The notes under the pieces: generated by a model | Told to the model about the DNA's origin: nothing | The model's database searches: none | What the model saw: the letters and a program-made list of their open reading frames with translations, nothing else | In this document: piece by piece, positions 35,200-44,398 of the stretch | How positions within the stretch are numbered: the stretch's first letter is position 1 | How the letters are laid out: each line of letters starts with the position of its first letter | Source: Podocnemis expansa | Taxonomy: Eukaryota > Chordata > Testudines > Podocnemididae | Length of the DNA: 64,000 nt | Direction of reading: 5' to 3' | Assembly (NCBI GenBank): GCA_007922195.1 | Contig: ML681964.1 | Span: forward strand, 1,533,101 to 1,597,100 | Program-made: the position numbers and the translations under genes

Positions 35200-35930
35200 T
35201 TTAGATGTTTAAGTGTAATGTGCTATCCTTTGAGCACTAAATCCACTCAGTCCCAAAATTTACTGGATTGTTTAAGTCAAGCTCTTGACACTCTGAAAGA
35301 TTTATCTCCCAGAAAAAAGAGAGAAACAATAGTTGCGGGGAAAGGAGGAAGACATGCAGAGGCAGGGAGCAGGAAGAGAATGGGAAACCCTGGTATTTGA
35401 GACTGGGAGAATAAGAGCATGCAACTGAGCCTTCTGCATAGGTGGTAATGGGAGGAGAGGAACTCACCCGTAACCCTGGGAGGGAGAATAAAGGACCCTG
35501 ATATAATGTAAAATGAGGCATGGGAGAGAAAAGAGTGAAATGAGGGGTGGGGGAAATGGAGGCATAAGCAGCACCTGGCAGAGAGGAGAATAAGGGGCTC
35601 TTGCACAGAGCAGACTGTGAGGGGCATACAGGGCCATTGGAAAGGGGGGAAATGGAGGTCCTGGTATATGGAAGTGGGGGGGGCACACACAGAGCTCCTG
35701 CCGTGGAGGCAGACTAGGAAACCCTTAACTGGGACATTGGGGGTGAGACACGTAGAGCCACTGCAATGAAATGGGGATGAAGGAAGTTTCAGAGAGTCTC
35801 TGAAATAGAGAAGGGAGACTGGCACAAAGGAGTGGGGCTAGGGGGGAGGAGAAGGAAAATGGAGGAATATGAAGGAACCCCCAGTATGTGCAATGAGCTT
35901 GGGTTACAAAAGCCCAAAACACCTTGAGAC
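35200..35930. other. Purine-rich sequence, no gene
   Basis: G/A-rich on the plus strand with several GGGAGA-like stretches. The 149- and 182-codon minus frames are Ser/Pro/Leu-rich, have no known domain, and follow from the purine skew. Confidence 0.5.
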
Positions 35931-35944
35931 TTCCCTGCTATATA

Positions 35945-36443
35945 CAAGGGTTAAAGTAAGGGGAATACACCGGAAGGCAGTTCCGGGGCCCCCTGTTTTT
36001 AGGCTGGCAGTGTTCCGTGGCCCCTAACAAGAGGAATGCACAGAAATGCTGTGTTCCGGGGCTCCCCTAAAAATAGCCACAGCAGCGGGAACACAGCGTT
36101 CCGGGGCCTCCACCTTAAGCCCAGCCAGCAGAGAGCTGCAGCAGGTTGGGAGTGTGTGAATCCCCCCCCACACCCACAGGACAAAGCAGCTTGTGGCGGG
36201 AAGCAGCTTCCAGCCGAGCAGCTGCACACAAACAGCCCAAGTAAAGGCTTTGGGGGGGGCTGCTGAGGGTTTTGTGTGTCTCTCTTTCTCTCCGTCTCTC
36301 TGTCTAGGGGTGGCTGTCTCGGGTGGCCGTGGCTGTCCATCTGGAAGTCACTGTGTCTGCACACACGTGTCTGGGGGTGGGTAATGGGGGTCCCACCCAT
36401 GCCAGAGGGTTCCAGGGCCCACCAAATTATACTTTAACCCCTG
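35945..36443. mobile_element. hAT-like element, TTAAAGTA terminal family (499 bp)
   Basis: Ends CAAGGGTTAAAGTAAGG and ATACTTTAACCCCTG are inverted. Target duplication GCTATATA (35937-35944) against ACTATATA (36444-36451), 7 of 8. The interior segment near 36105-36160 is the reverse complement of 13535-13600. Confidence 0.88.
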
Positions 36444-36454
36444 ACTATATAACA

Positions 36455-37090
36455 ACTCAGCAAAAATGTGACTGACTACACAAAGTGAAATGAAATAATG
36501 AATCAGTCCCTTTATCCAGCTGTGAAATCAGGATAAGTTACTTACTTTCTTATCAGGGTACTGGAAGAGTTAATTTAGTAATATTATCCCTGCACCGTAT
36601 AAACATGAAGTACATGTAAACAAAATATTTGAAAATCTGGCCTGATCTGCCAAGATTGTTTTCCCACTGCAAGAGGTGTTGACATTACAAACCCTGGAAC
36701 AGACAAAAGAACCATGCGACCCCCCCCCCCTTCTGTGTAGATTTTTAGGTCATTGATTTTCATGTGTTTTTATGAGACAAAAACTTGGCATTTATTGTAT
36801 AAAACTACATTTATTTTGTTTTTTTAAGTCAAGTGATCTGTTACTGATGAGACTTCAAACAGCACATTACAAGCACTGTACTCAAAAGCAAGTTCCCAAA
36901 CCACTGGCCTGCACGAGTTTTGATTGTAGTGCAAGAACCATTGCAATTTTTGCAGTCAATGAACCGTGGAAACAAGTTAGGCTCAAACTATATAAAATTA
37001 GCTTCTCTGTGATGATCTTAAAGAATAGATTTTGAAGGCTAAGTCCTTGATATTCACATGGAGTCTGTAATATGGGAAATTAAACAAACC
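36455..37090. other. Unique intron sequence
   Basis: A poly-C run at 36720-36731. The 87-codon frame at 36772-37035 has no recognised similarity. Confidence 0.5.
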
Positions 37091-37102
37091 TGAATAGAAG
37101 AG

Positions 37103-37141
37103 TTCCAAAGGGGTAGCCCCGTTAGTCTAGTTCAGCAAAAC
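37103..37141 (-). mobile_element. Penelope-like tail-only insertion
   Basis: On the minus strand: TTTTGCTGAACTAGACTAAC then GGGGCTACCCCTTTGGAA, only the last ~39 bases of the family. The flanks (ATAGAAGAG left, AATAAGAG right) look like a decayed target duplication. Confidence 0.75.
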
Positions 37142-37283
37142 AAATAAGAGTTATTGTTTCTTATTAATAATTTAGACCCCTCCAGGTGACCTGAGCCCAC
37201 AGATAGACCTTTACACTTCCATGGTGCTGGGGGAGCATAGTGGTCTACACATATGAATTTGATTCCAGCATTGGAGCCTAAAC

Positions 37284-37483
37284 CAGGGGTCTCAAACTCA
37301 AATCACCACGAGGGCCCCACAAGAACTAATACAGGGCCGCCTGAGGACTGGAACATTAGCCGAAGGGCCGCACCACTGAAACCTTTTCATACGACAATAT
37401 TGCAAATATCGGTAACAACAGTGTCACTGCAGGCTGCAGGAAATAGCTTTAGGGGCCGCATGTGGCCATGCTTGAGACCCCCG
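37284..37483. mobile_element. hAT-like MITE, GGGGTCTCAAAC family (copy 3)
   Basis: Perfect 8-bp duplication GCCTAAAC (37276-37283 and 37484-37491). Left end CAGGGGTCTCAAACTCAAAT, right end CTTGAGACCCCCG. Same orientation as copy 1. Confidence 0.94.
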
Positions 37484-37662
37484 GCCTAAACATGACAGTT
37501 ATTCTTTGGTGCTTGTTCAGCCCTTAGTAAAGCTGGATACAAACCGACTTACAACCTCTGGTGTTGACATCACAATGATATCGTATTTCAGTCAAATCCC
37601 CCCAGGAGATTCTAATACAATAATTTTAATTAAAATAGTTAATTGCAAATATGACTCAGCAC

Positions 37663-38018
37663 CTATGTTCCCTGTAAGCTGTGTGCATGTACGTGCACAC
37701 ACAGGTTATGAAGCCCATGCACACAACAAAATAAAGTGCGCACAAAAAAATTCAACAGTGCTAATATTTTTATGCTACTTTACGAAGGCAATTTCGAGTA
37801 GCACGTTTCAAATAAGGTTTTGTAGTTTATAAAGTCATTTCCATCAGCATATCAAAATAAAATTTAGACATTATTTGCATCATACACACTCACTCCACTG
37901 CACTCCCAAGTTTGACCACACTCACTGGAGTGTGCACAAATTTGGACACTGGTTCCAAAAACTCGCACAGAAGAAATTTTTTGCGCACCCAGCCTATGAC
38001 AAATTAGAGGCAACACTG
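37663..38018. mobile_element. hAT-like element in CMTM8 intron 1, near exon 1 (356 bp)
   Basis: Ends CTATGTTCCCTGTAAGC and TTAGAGGCAACACTG are imperfect inverted repeats. Target duplication CTCAGCAC (37655-37662) against CTCAACAC (38019-38026), 7 of 8. The interior is rich in GTGCGCAC-like motifs. It ends about 315 bp inside the intron from the exon 1 donor. Confidence 0.82.
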
Positions 38019-38199
38019 CTCAACACCTCCACCTTCAATGCCAGAAACGTCAAAACACTTGGCATGGCACTGAGCAAAACAGGTGCCTGTGCCCTTTTGG
38101 TGTGAAACATGCGCGCTTCCCCCACTTTGCTCTGCAAACCGCTTCAACCGGCCTGCCCTCCAAAGTTGGCATATTTGGAGAGAGAAACCGAGCATGGTT

Positions 38200-38760
38200 T
38201 TTAACAGCTGCTGGGCTCCTCTTTGGGCAGGCGGTGTAAGGAGCAGCCCGGGTGCCCCAGACAGACGCGTGCCAGAGCCCGGTGGATCGGGAGGGGGCGA
38301 TGCTGCCCCACACGCCCCCGGAGCCGGCGGGTTACTCACGATCTCGGCCAGCATGAGGACGCCGGGGGCGGTTCTCAGGAACTCCCTGTCGTAGGCGAGG
38401 CTGCCGCCGGCGCCGGGGGAGAAGCTGGCGGGGAAGGAGCTGCGGGTGGTGGTGACCGTCGGGGAGCCGGGGCGCTGCGGCTGCTCCATCTTCAGCAGCC
38501 CAGCGGCTCCCGCGAAGCCCGCCGGCCTGCTCGGGGCTCGCCCTCTGCGCGCGCTGGAGCAGCAGCCGCAGCAGCCCCCGGGGCGCCCCGCCGCGCGCCG
38601 CCTGCACGTGAGCCGCGAGCCCCGGGCGCCGCGCCACTGGCCCCCGCCCAGCGGGGCGGAGCAAGGCGGGCGGGGCGGGGCGGGGCGGGGCGGGGCAGCC
38701 AGTGCCGGGTCCGCGGGAGGCGGGGCACCGCCCTCTGGCTGGTCCCTGCGGAGTGACATG
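38200..38760 (-). promoter_or_regulatory. CpG island and GC-box promoter of CMTM8
   Basis: A sharply GC- and CpG-rich block covers exon 1 and its upstream side, unlike the AT-rich DNA around it. At 38665-38696 a run of about six GGGGC units gives overlapping GC boxes of the Sp1/KLF type, about 180 bp upstream of the ATG. No TATA box is visible, which suits a CpG-island promoter with dispersed starts. The 5' UTR probably lies between 38490 and about 38660. CpGs in the island look undecayed, suggesting it is unmethylated in the germ line. Confidence 0.8.
38340..38489 (-). CDS. CMTM8: CMTM8 exon 1 coding part (CKLF-like MARVEL domain protein 8)
   Basis: Fifty codons run from an ATG at 38489 to ATC at 38340, followed at once by GTGAGT (38339-38334), a consensus splice donor, so the exon ends in phase 0. 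The peptide begins MEQPQRPGSPTVTTT and contains SSF, AYDREFLRT and a final LAEI. From memory of the family, human CMTM8 starts MEEPQRARSHTVTTT and has AYDREFLRTLPG then VAEI, with nearly the same length before the MARVEL domain. The start has a strong context (A at -3, G at +4); the frame stays open upstream but matches nothing I know there. CMTM8 is a four-pass membrane protein linked to EGFR trafficking. This exon gives the cytoplasmic N-terminus and the approach to transmembrane segment 1. Membrane segments 1-4 must lie in later exons, which I could not find in the 38 kb downstream; a very long first intron, as in human, would explain that. Identification is sure; the function is carried over from the family. 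Confidence 0.92.
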
Positions 38761-38779
38761 CCACAGCAGCAGCCCTCGT

Positions 38780-38953
38780 AATCTAGTCCAGCAAAAACCA
38801 AGGAGTCCTGCGGCACTTAAAGGCTAAGAGGCTTATTCATCGCATGAGTTTTTTCTGTAAGTTCTCCCCTCTTCAAAACATCTCATGAAGTGGGATTTTC
38901 TCCCAAGAAAGCTCATGCAGAAAATAAATCTGTTAGTCTTTAAGTAGGACAAG
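38780..38953 (-). mobile_element. Penelope-like copy at the upstream edge of the CMTM8 CpG island, inverted
   Basis: Reading minus: an antisense piece with CTTAAAGACTAACAGATTTA and a hammerhead-like block, a switch near 38850-38865, a sense piece with CTCATGCGATGAATAAG and GTGCCGCAGGACTCCTTGG, and a shortened tail GCTGGACTAGATT. The last part of the tail is missing where it joins the CpG island. It ends about 290 bp upstream of the CMTM8 ATG. Confidence 0.85.
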
Positions 38954-38954
38954 G

Positions 38955-39053
38955 CGCCTTATTTTATTCTTTTCCTCTCCTGAGTGAGCACTGCTGGAGC
39001 CGAGCCAAGCCAAGGAAGGTGGTGCTGGGGCATCGTGGTTGCTCACTCCCAGC
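38955..39053. other. Short unassigned GC-rich spacer
   Basis: Contains GCACTGCTGGAGCCGAGCC, resembling hAT interior text. No gene. Confidence 0.4.
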
Positions 39054-39061
39054 TTTGCAAG

Positions 39062-39694
39062 CAGGGGTGGCCAAGCTTATGGACCTCAAGAGCCACACAA
39101 GTTGATTACTAAACCTTCAAGAGCTGCACTGAGGCATGTAGCCATATACCTTTACCTACTAAATTGATTTGCCAACACTCTTCCACGAGCCACACTTTTT
39201 CATTCAAGAGCTACATGAGGCTCCCAAGCCGCAGTTTGGCCACACCTGTTTGGTTGCAACCAGGGGTGGCCAAACTTATGGACCTCAAGAGCCACACAAG
39301 TTGATTACTAAACCTTCAAGAGCTGCACTGAGGCATATAGCCATATACTTTTACCTACTAAATTGATTTGCCAACAAATCTGTTAGTCTTAAAGTGCCAC
39401 ACAACTCCTTGTTGTTTTTTTACTCTTCCACGAGCCACACTTTTTCATTCAAGAGCTACATGAGGCTCCCAAGCCGCAGTTTGGCCACACCTGTTTGGTT
39501 GCAACCGGGGTGGCCAAACTTATGGACCTCAAGAGCCACACAAGTTGATTATTAAGCCTTCAAGGGCTGCATTGACGCATACAGCCATATGCTTTTTTTA
39601 CCTAATAAATTGATTTGCTGATGTTCTTCCCCAAGCCACACTTTTTGATTCAAGGGCCACATGCAGCTCTCAAGCTGCAGTTTGGCCTCTCATG
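39062..39694. mobile_element. Three-unit tandem array of a GTGGCCAAAC-family hAT-like MITE
   Basis: Units 39062-39260, 39261-39505 and 39506-39694 each start CRGGGGTGGCCAA and end in TTTGGCC plus CTG-like sequence. Between units the spacer TTTGGTTGCAAC repeats. A single target duplication flanks the whole array: TTTGCAAG (39054-39061) and TTTGCAAT (39695-39702). Unit 2 alone carries a 46-bp Penelope insert. So one insertion, then amplification, then the Penelope insertion. Confidence 0.85.
39376..39421 (+). mobile_element. 46-bp Penelope-like fragment in unit 2 of the hAT array
   Basis: AATCTGTTAGTCTTAAAGTG then CCACACAACTCCTTGTTG and a T run. Its exact limits are set by comparison with unit 1, which lacks it. 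Sense orientation; no tail after the T run. Confidence 0.92.
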
Positions 39695-39907
39695 TTTGCA
39701 ATGCTTGGGCAGCCCCATTGAAGAGCATAGCACATCCCTGAGGAGCAGCCTCCAGCCGGCGGGGTGAGTGACACTGGCTTTCTGCACAGAAGGTGCATGG
39801 CTGTTTTAGAGGCTCACCCAAGCCCCACTTTCTTTCTGCCCCAGCCCACGTGGGAGGAAAAGTGAACCCACGTAGGGGGCTGCTGGGGCAAGGATCATGT
39901 TATATAC

Positions 39908-40426
39908 CAGGTAGGGCTAAACTGCAGTTTGGAAGCCGCATGCAGCTGTGGAATGAAAAAGTGTGCCTGGTGGAAGAACATCAGCAAATCAGTTTAGGAA
40001 AGCAGCCCCAGCCTAGGAGCTTTAAATCTCCCACCCTGAGCATGCTCAGAGCATGCTCAGGTTGGAGCCCCAGTCTGTGCCTAGCCACTGGAGCTGCCAA
40101 GTAAGAGGGACCAGGGTCGGGGGGGTTCACCCAGGGAAGCCAGCATCAGGGTCTGGGGCTTAGGAAGGGGATCGGATGGTGGGGAGAAGCGGTGGCATGG
40201 TTGAGGATGCAGGGAGAAGTGCAGCATGTTTAGATTTTCTCGTAGGCCCTAATGCAGTTTACTCATTCAATCGTGTTTTGCAAGTCCTTCTGAACATGAT
40301 GTTCAACAATAAGAAACCAAAAGACAAAGAAGAAAATAGATATTATGTGGCTATATGGCTCAGTGTGGCTCTTGAAAGTTTAATAATCAACCTGGCTCTT
40401 GATTTCCCTAAGTCTAGCCACCTCTG
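39908..40426. mobile_element. hAT-like element, GTGGCCAAAC family with a foreign interior (519 bp)
   Basis: Target duplication TTATATAC (39900-39907) against TTAAATAC (40427-40434), 7 of 8. Outer parts match the MITE at 7295-7482. The middle (about 40005-40260), with GAGCATGCTCAG repeats and a GC-rich stretch, instead resembles 57930-58090 in a different family. Confidence 0.85.
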
Positions 40427-40434
40427 TTAAATAC

Positions 40435-41330
40435 TGTAGTTCATTTCTCATTCCAAAAGCCCCACCACTCAGCAGATTGCAGACCCCTCAGTCACTTTAA
40501 TTGCATCAAGCCCATTTGCCTGCAGCTCTGCCCCATCACCCGACTTCCTTGCTGCATGCTGGCCACGTTCAGTGGATGCCACTTTTTGACAGAGGAGCCC
40601 CTGGTTCAGGCTGGTTGGCATCCGCAGCTCAGTAAGTAGCGACTTCTGCCAGCAACCATGCACAGGACACTTTGGAGAGGAAAAGCATCTAACCCCCCTA
40701 GCTGCTGCTGCTGCTGCAAGGAGCTAGCAACAGTGGAGCAATGAAAGAGAAAGTGAGAAAGTGTGTGGGAGGCTTCAAACCTCAGCGAGGGTGAAATGGG
40801 GACTTATACGGGTCTTCAAAACAATCAAGGGGCTCCTGCTTGCTCCCCCTTACAGAAGATTATGATGGGTCTGCAAGGGTGTTTACAAAGGCTATAGAAA
40901 TCAGACAGAGAAAGTGATTGGAGATGGAAAATGTTAGGTCACTGAGTCTTTCTACATGACTATATAAGACTTTTTCCAACCATCCATCATCTAGTGCTTG
41001 TCCAGTCTAGTTTTATGCCCCAGTAAATAATTACTATAATATATCCTATACAAGTCATTCAAGAGCTTCCTAGGTACTCCATCTTATTCAGAAAAAGAAT
41101 TATCAGGCATGTGTTGCTATTTTATTGCCACTTTCACAGATTCTTCAGTCAGGGAAACAGTTATAAACGAAACTGCATTTTAGGGTTAAACACCTCCAAA
41201 AGAATCTAAACTTCCCTTTCCCCACACACCCAAATTTAAAAATTAACATTCAGCTCCTTGAAGATCTAAAATGTTCTTCATATACTGTAGCTTGTTGCTG
41301 TTTTCCTTCAGCGTTTACTGAGACTGTCCT
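40435..41330. other. Upstream intergenic sequence
   Basis: A GCT repeat near 40702-40716. No gene or repeat family recognised. Confidence 0.5.
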
Positions 41331-41341
41331 ATTAACTAACA

Positions 41342-41517
41342 CAGTGATTCTCAACCTTTTGAAGGTTGCAACACACTTGGTGGTATATCACAACTTTACA
41401 GGATGCACCAGTCCCCACCCCACCCCCAGCCAAATCCAGCCATCTCCCCAGCCCTCCACAACGCATTTACCACTGTGTGGTGACACACTAACGTGTCCTG
41501 ACACAGTGGTTGAAAAC
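41342..41517. mobile_element. hAT-like MITE, GATTCTCAACC family
   Basis: The left end CAGTGATTCTCAACCTTTTG and the right end GTGGTTGAAAACC are imperfect inverted repeats. Flanks AACTAACA and CTCTAACC share CTAAC. The right limit is approximate. Confidence 0.6.
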
Positions 41518-41529
41518 CTCTAACCTGGT

Positions 41530-42405
41530 GAGAAGACCAGTGGTTTGATTTTTCAGTACTGCCTTTCCATGAGTTGAATTCCAGGGAGCAGTACTACTTC
41601 AAGCTTGGCCCACAATATAAATTTTGCCTATATGAGCAGAGTGGATAGTGGTGGCACTTACAGGAAACTGGGTTGATGTTTAAAATAGTGCTGCCCTGCA
41701 ATCAGCTCTCCCTAGCTTCCCCTCCTACAGGCTTCAATATGCCCGTTGGCTTTGCTAGATTTCTTTATGACTGGAGAAAAAAAGTGCTGGCATCTACCAA
41801 ATGCTACCCTTTGTGGCTGTCAGTAATAGACTGTTCATAGTATATTTTGCACATCTGTGATTCTTCCTTTTTTGTTACTGGAGGAATGAAATAGTTAGGA
41901 CTGTTGACATTCGTATGATCATTCTAGGTGTCTGATTAAATATGTCACTGAGATAAATGGGCCAGTTCACACCTCTGAGAACTATTCTTGAAAGCTTGCT
42001 GCAGAATTATTATTTATATCATTTTATTGCTTACACTCCATTCCACTTTTATTTTTTTTAATGAAAGCTGAGATTTCATTAAAAACAATACTTTCAGAAA
42101 AATGTTGGTACAACATACTATTGTGTACCAGCCAAATCAGAAGCCTGCTTTCAGTCAGCTTGCAAATAAAAAAAAATTACTTTAGCTGACCATTAACCAC
42201 TGCAATTGCTACCTAAGGAACTCCCCCTTCACAATATTACTGAAGTTGCTCTAAGCTGCCACTGTTGCTATTACTAAGGAGCCACCATAACAATGCCAAC
42301 CTACTCTCCTAGAGAAATGAGTCTTACTTCCAGATCAGGTGGGCTGGAAGACCTGAAAAGGTAAAACAAAAAAACAAACACAGGTATATGATACCCAACA
42401 AAAAC
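41530..42405. other. Intergenic sequence
   Basis: No gene or repeat recognised. Confidence 0.5.
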
Positions 42406-42409
42406 AAAC

Positions 42410-42500
42410 AAACAAGGGGTGGCTTGACAAAGCCATGATTGGGATGATTTAGCTGAAGTGAGTCCTGCTTTGAGCAAGGGTTTAGACTAGATGGCAGTCA
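42410..42500 (+). repeat. CR1 LINE 3' end fragment
   Basis: GACAAAGCCATGATTGGGAT, GATTTAGCTGAAGTGAGTCC and TTTAGACTAGATGGCAGTC match the 3' end of the CR1 at about 35085-35155. Confidence 0.75.
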
Positions 42501-42894
42501 TATAAAACAAGAGATATTACAAATACAGTTCTAGTCTTTCATATCACTTTCCCTTTTTGTGAAATTGGTTGTTTTCATTTAGGATTCCATTTCCTAAATC
42601 TTATCAGTGTGTATGTTTCAAGAACCTGCTTTGGTAGACTCTGTTTTGATACCACAAAGTTTTAAGTGCTACAGAAATGGATACTACCAAATCAGTAGAC
42701 CTGGTTTACTTTCCTTTCTATAGTTTTCACATCAGGGGGCATAATTTTTCTCCATTTCATGCAGCACATCCCACCATGTTCTCATTTTTTATGTCTATCA
42801 TCCAAGCATCTCCAGGGTGCTCTATTTTTTTCCACAAGTAGGCAAGGGCTTTTTTTTTTTAATTGTATCAAAGCAATTAGCCCATCAGGAGATT

Positions 42895-43860
42895 GTGACA
42901 GGGTGCCTTCCAAATCCAATCTGGTGTGCTTCTGTGACCCTTCAACTCCCACTCCTGAGCCCCAATTCACCCTGCTTTGCCAACTGACCACTCACTCCAG
43001 AGTCAGTCCACTCCAGCCTCTTGCGTGCAATCAGTCCCAAGCAGTGGGTATATGTCCTCTAGCAACTTGAGGGACGATCCCAGATACCACTGTGGGAGCC
43101 ACTGTCTATAGAGATTGGGACCCACTCCCAATGACCATACACTCAAGTCCATCCATTTAACAAAGAAATGGATCATGCCCAGCCTTCTTCACTTACACCC
43201 TCTAAAGACCACACAGCTTTAGATAAAACAACTACTAGTTTATTGATCAGCCTATAATTCTAAATGAGAATATGGCCAATCAAGGCAGAATCACAATATA
43301 AATGAGTTAGGAGTGACCACAAGGAAAAAAAAGGTGAAACACGCATCTTAACCTAATGTCCCTACCTACTAAAGTGACCTCATAGTCCAAGTTTATGCTC
43401 AAGGTGTTTGACTGCCAGGTGTTAGTACAGCCAGTCTCTGCCTGAGACTAGGCAGGGCCCAGATCTTGCTTGAAGTTGTTGCAGGATGGAGGTTCATACG
43501 TAAAAAAGCCCCAAATCCTTCCAAATGTCTCTCTTTGTTTTCCCTCCCCCACATCCCCCCCTTCTGCACAGAGGTGATTTCTTTCTCCAGGACAAGCCAC
43601 CTCAAGTTAGCATATCTTTGTTACCTCCTCTAGGTACTTGCTTGCTTCAGCTTTGGTTGTTTACATATTGCTGGGAGTAAGTTCTGTCTGTCTCCCATCC
43701 CTCTGAGTGATGGAAAACATGTTACACCTCTGTGCACACGCACGAGGCTGTAGGGAACATGATGGTATACTAATCATGTAGAATACATTATGAGCATCCA
43801 TAAAGAAACATTGCATGGTGTAATTGGCAACGAACCCTACAATCACAGTGTACAAGTGAC
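42895..43860. repeat. Possible LTR-type repeat, unclassified
   Basis: It starts TGTGACAGGGTGCC and ends near CCCTACAATCACA, weakly inverted ends. The mid part has ACTAGTTTATTGATC, which would read as a polyadenylation region on the minus strand. No retroviral gene is visible and no target duplication was found, so this is a guess from style only. Confidence 0.3.
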
Positions 43861-43914
43861 CAGAAAAATCATAAGGAGTCGTGTGGCACTTTAAGACTAA
43901 CAGATTTATTTTTC

Positions 43915-43955
43915 GCATGAGCTTTCATGGGAGAAAATCCCACTTCATCAGATGC
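43915..43955 (-). ncRNA. Hammerhead-ribozyme-like motif (copy 2)
   Basis: On the minus strand: GCAT, intact CTGATGA core, one extra A, stem II built from TGGGA/TCCCA around a TTTTC loop, then GAAA, GCTC, ATGC. Stem I GCAT/ATGC pairs fully; AGCT could give a dimer stem III with a CUC cleavage triplet. Every catalytic core base of the consensus is present. The odd feature is the spacing at the base of stem II. Confidence 0.65.
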
Positions 43956-44119
43956 TTCAAAGATGGGTGAACTTACAGAATGGACTGAAAATAAATGCAA
44001 GGGGTGTAAAACATAGGATCAGGTCACACAGTAACAGCAAGTCAGAGTAGTTGTTAGGTTCAAACCATGGGAAGCCTGAAGTCAAATAACCTTTTGTAAT
44101 GGGAAAAGAACCCATAGTC

Positions 44120-44398
44120 TCAATTCAATCCTGCTTTCACAGAATTTAGTTTCCATATTAATTCGAGTTCAGCTGTTTCTCTTTGAAGTCTTGATGTCCC
44201 AGTCACATCTCTGACGATGGTCGTTAACAAATCATTTATCGAGAGATTAGAAAAATGGACATGCTCAGCAACTGGTTTCTTTGTTTTGTGATTTCTGATA
44301 TCAGCTCTATGTTCATTTATTCTTTTGTGCAGTGATTGTCCTGTTTGTCCATTGTATAAGGTGTTGGGGCATTTCTGGCACATTATGGCATAGATCAT
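44120..44398 (-). pseudogene. Penelope-like GIY-YIG endonuclease (copy 2)
   Basis: The 92-codon frame holds MIYAIMCQKCPNTLYNGQTG followed by KRINEHRADIRNHKTKKP, then SRLQRETAELELIWKLNS and a stop. IYA and LYNG stand for the GIY and YIG motifs; CQKC between them and the histidines in INEH and RNH fit the CCHH zinc-binding pattern of Penelope endonucleases; the Arg of KRINEH and the Glu of RETAELE are candidate catalytic residues. YIG has become YNG. The frame starts inside the domain and is cut off from the RT by stops. Confidence 0.88.

Noticed and set aside
35237..35825. 149- and 182-codon minus frames
   Set aside because: Ser/Pro/Leu-rich products of a plus-strand purine-rich stretch; not supported by any motif.
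38004..38339. Continuation of the CMTM8 frame past 38340
   Set aside because: GTGAGT follows the last conserved codon and homology stops there; this is intron.
1..38339. CMTM8 exons 2-4
   Set aside because: I looked by eye for the expected transmembrane-segment codons on the minus strand and found none; a tblastn of the CMTM8 MARVEL domain against the window would settle this.
38490..38816. N-terminal extension of CMTM8 from an upstream in-frame ATG at 38816
   Set aside because: The frame passes through Penelope sequence and GC boxes and has no likeness to CMTM8; the ATG at 38489 gives the family's usual N-terminus and has a strong context.
39062..39694. A CRISPR array or satellite
   Set aside because: Three repeats of about 200 bp with transposon ends and a target duplication in vertebrate DNA; explained by a hAT MITE.
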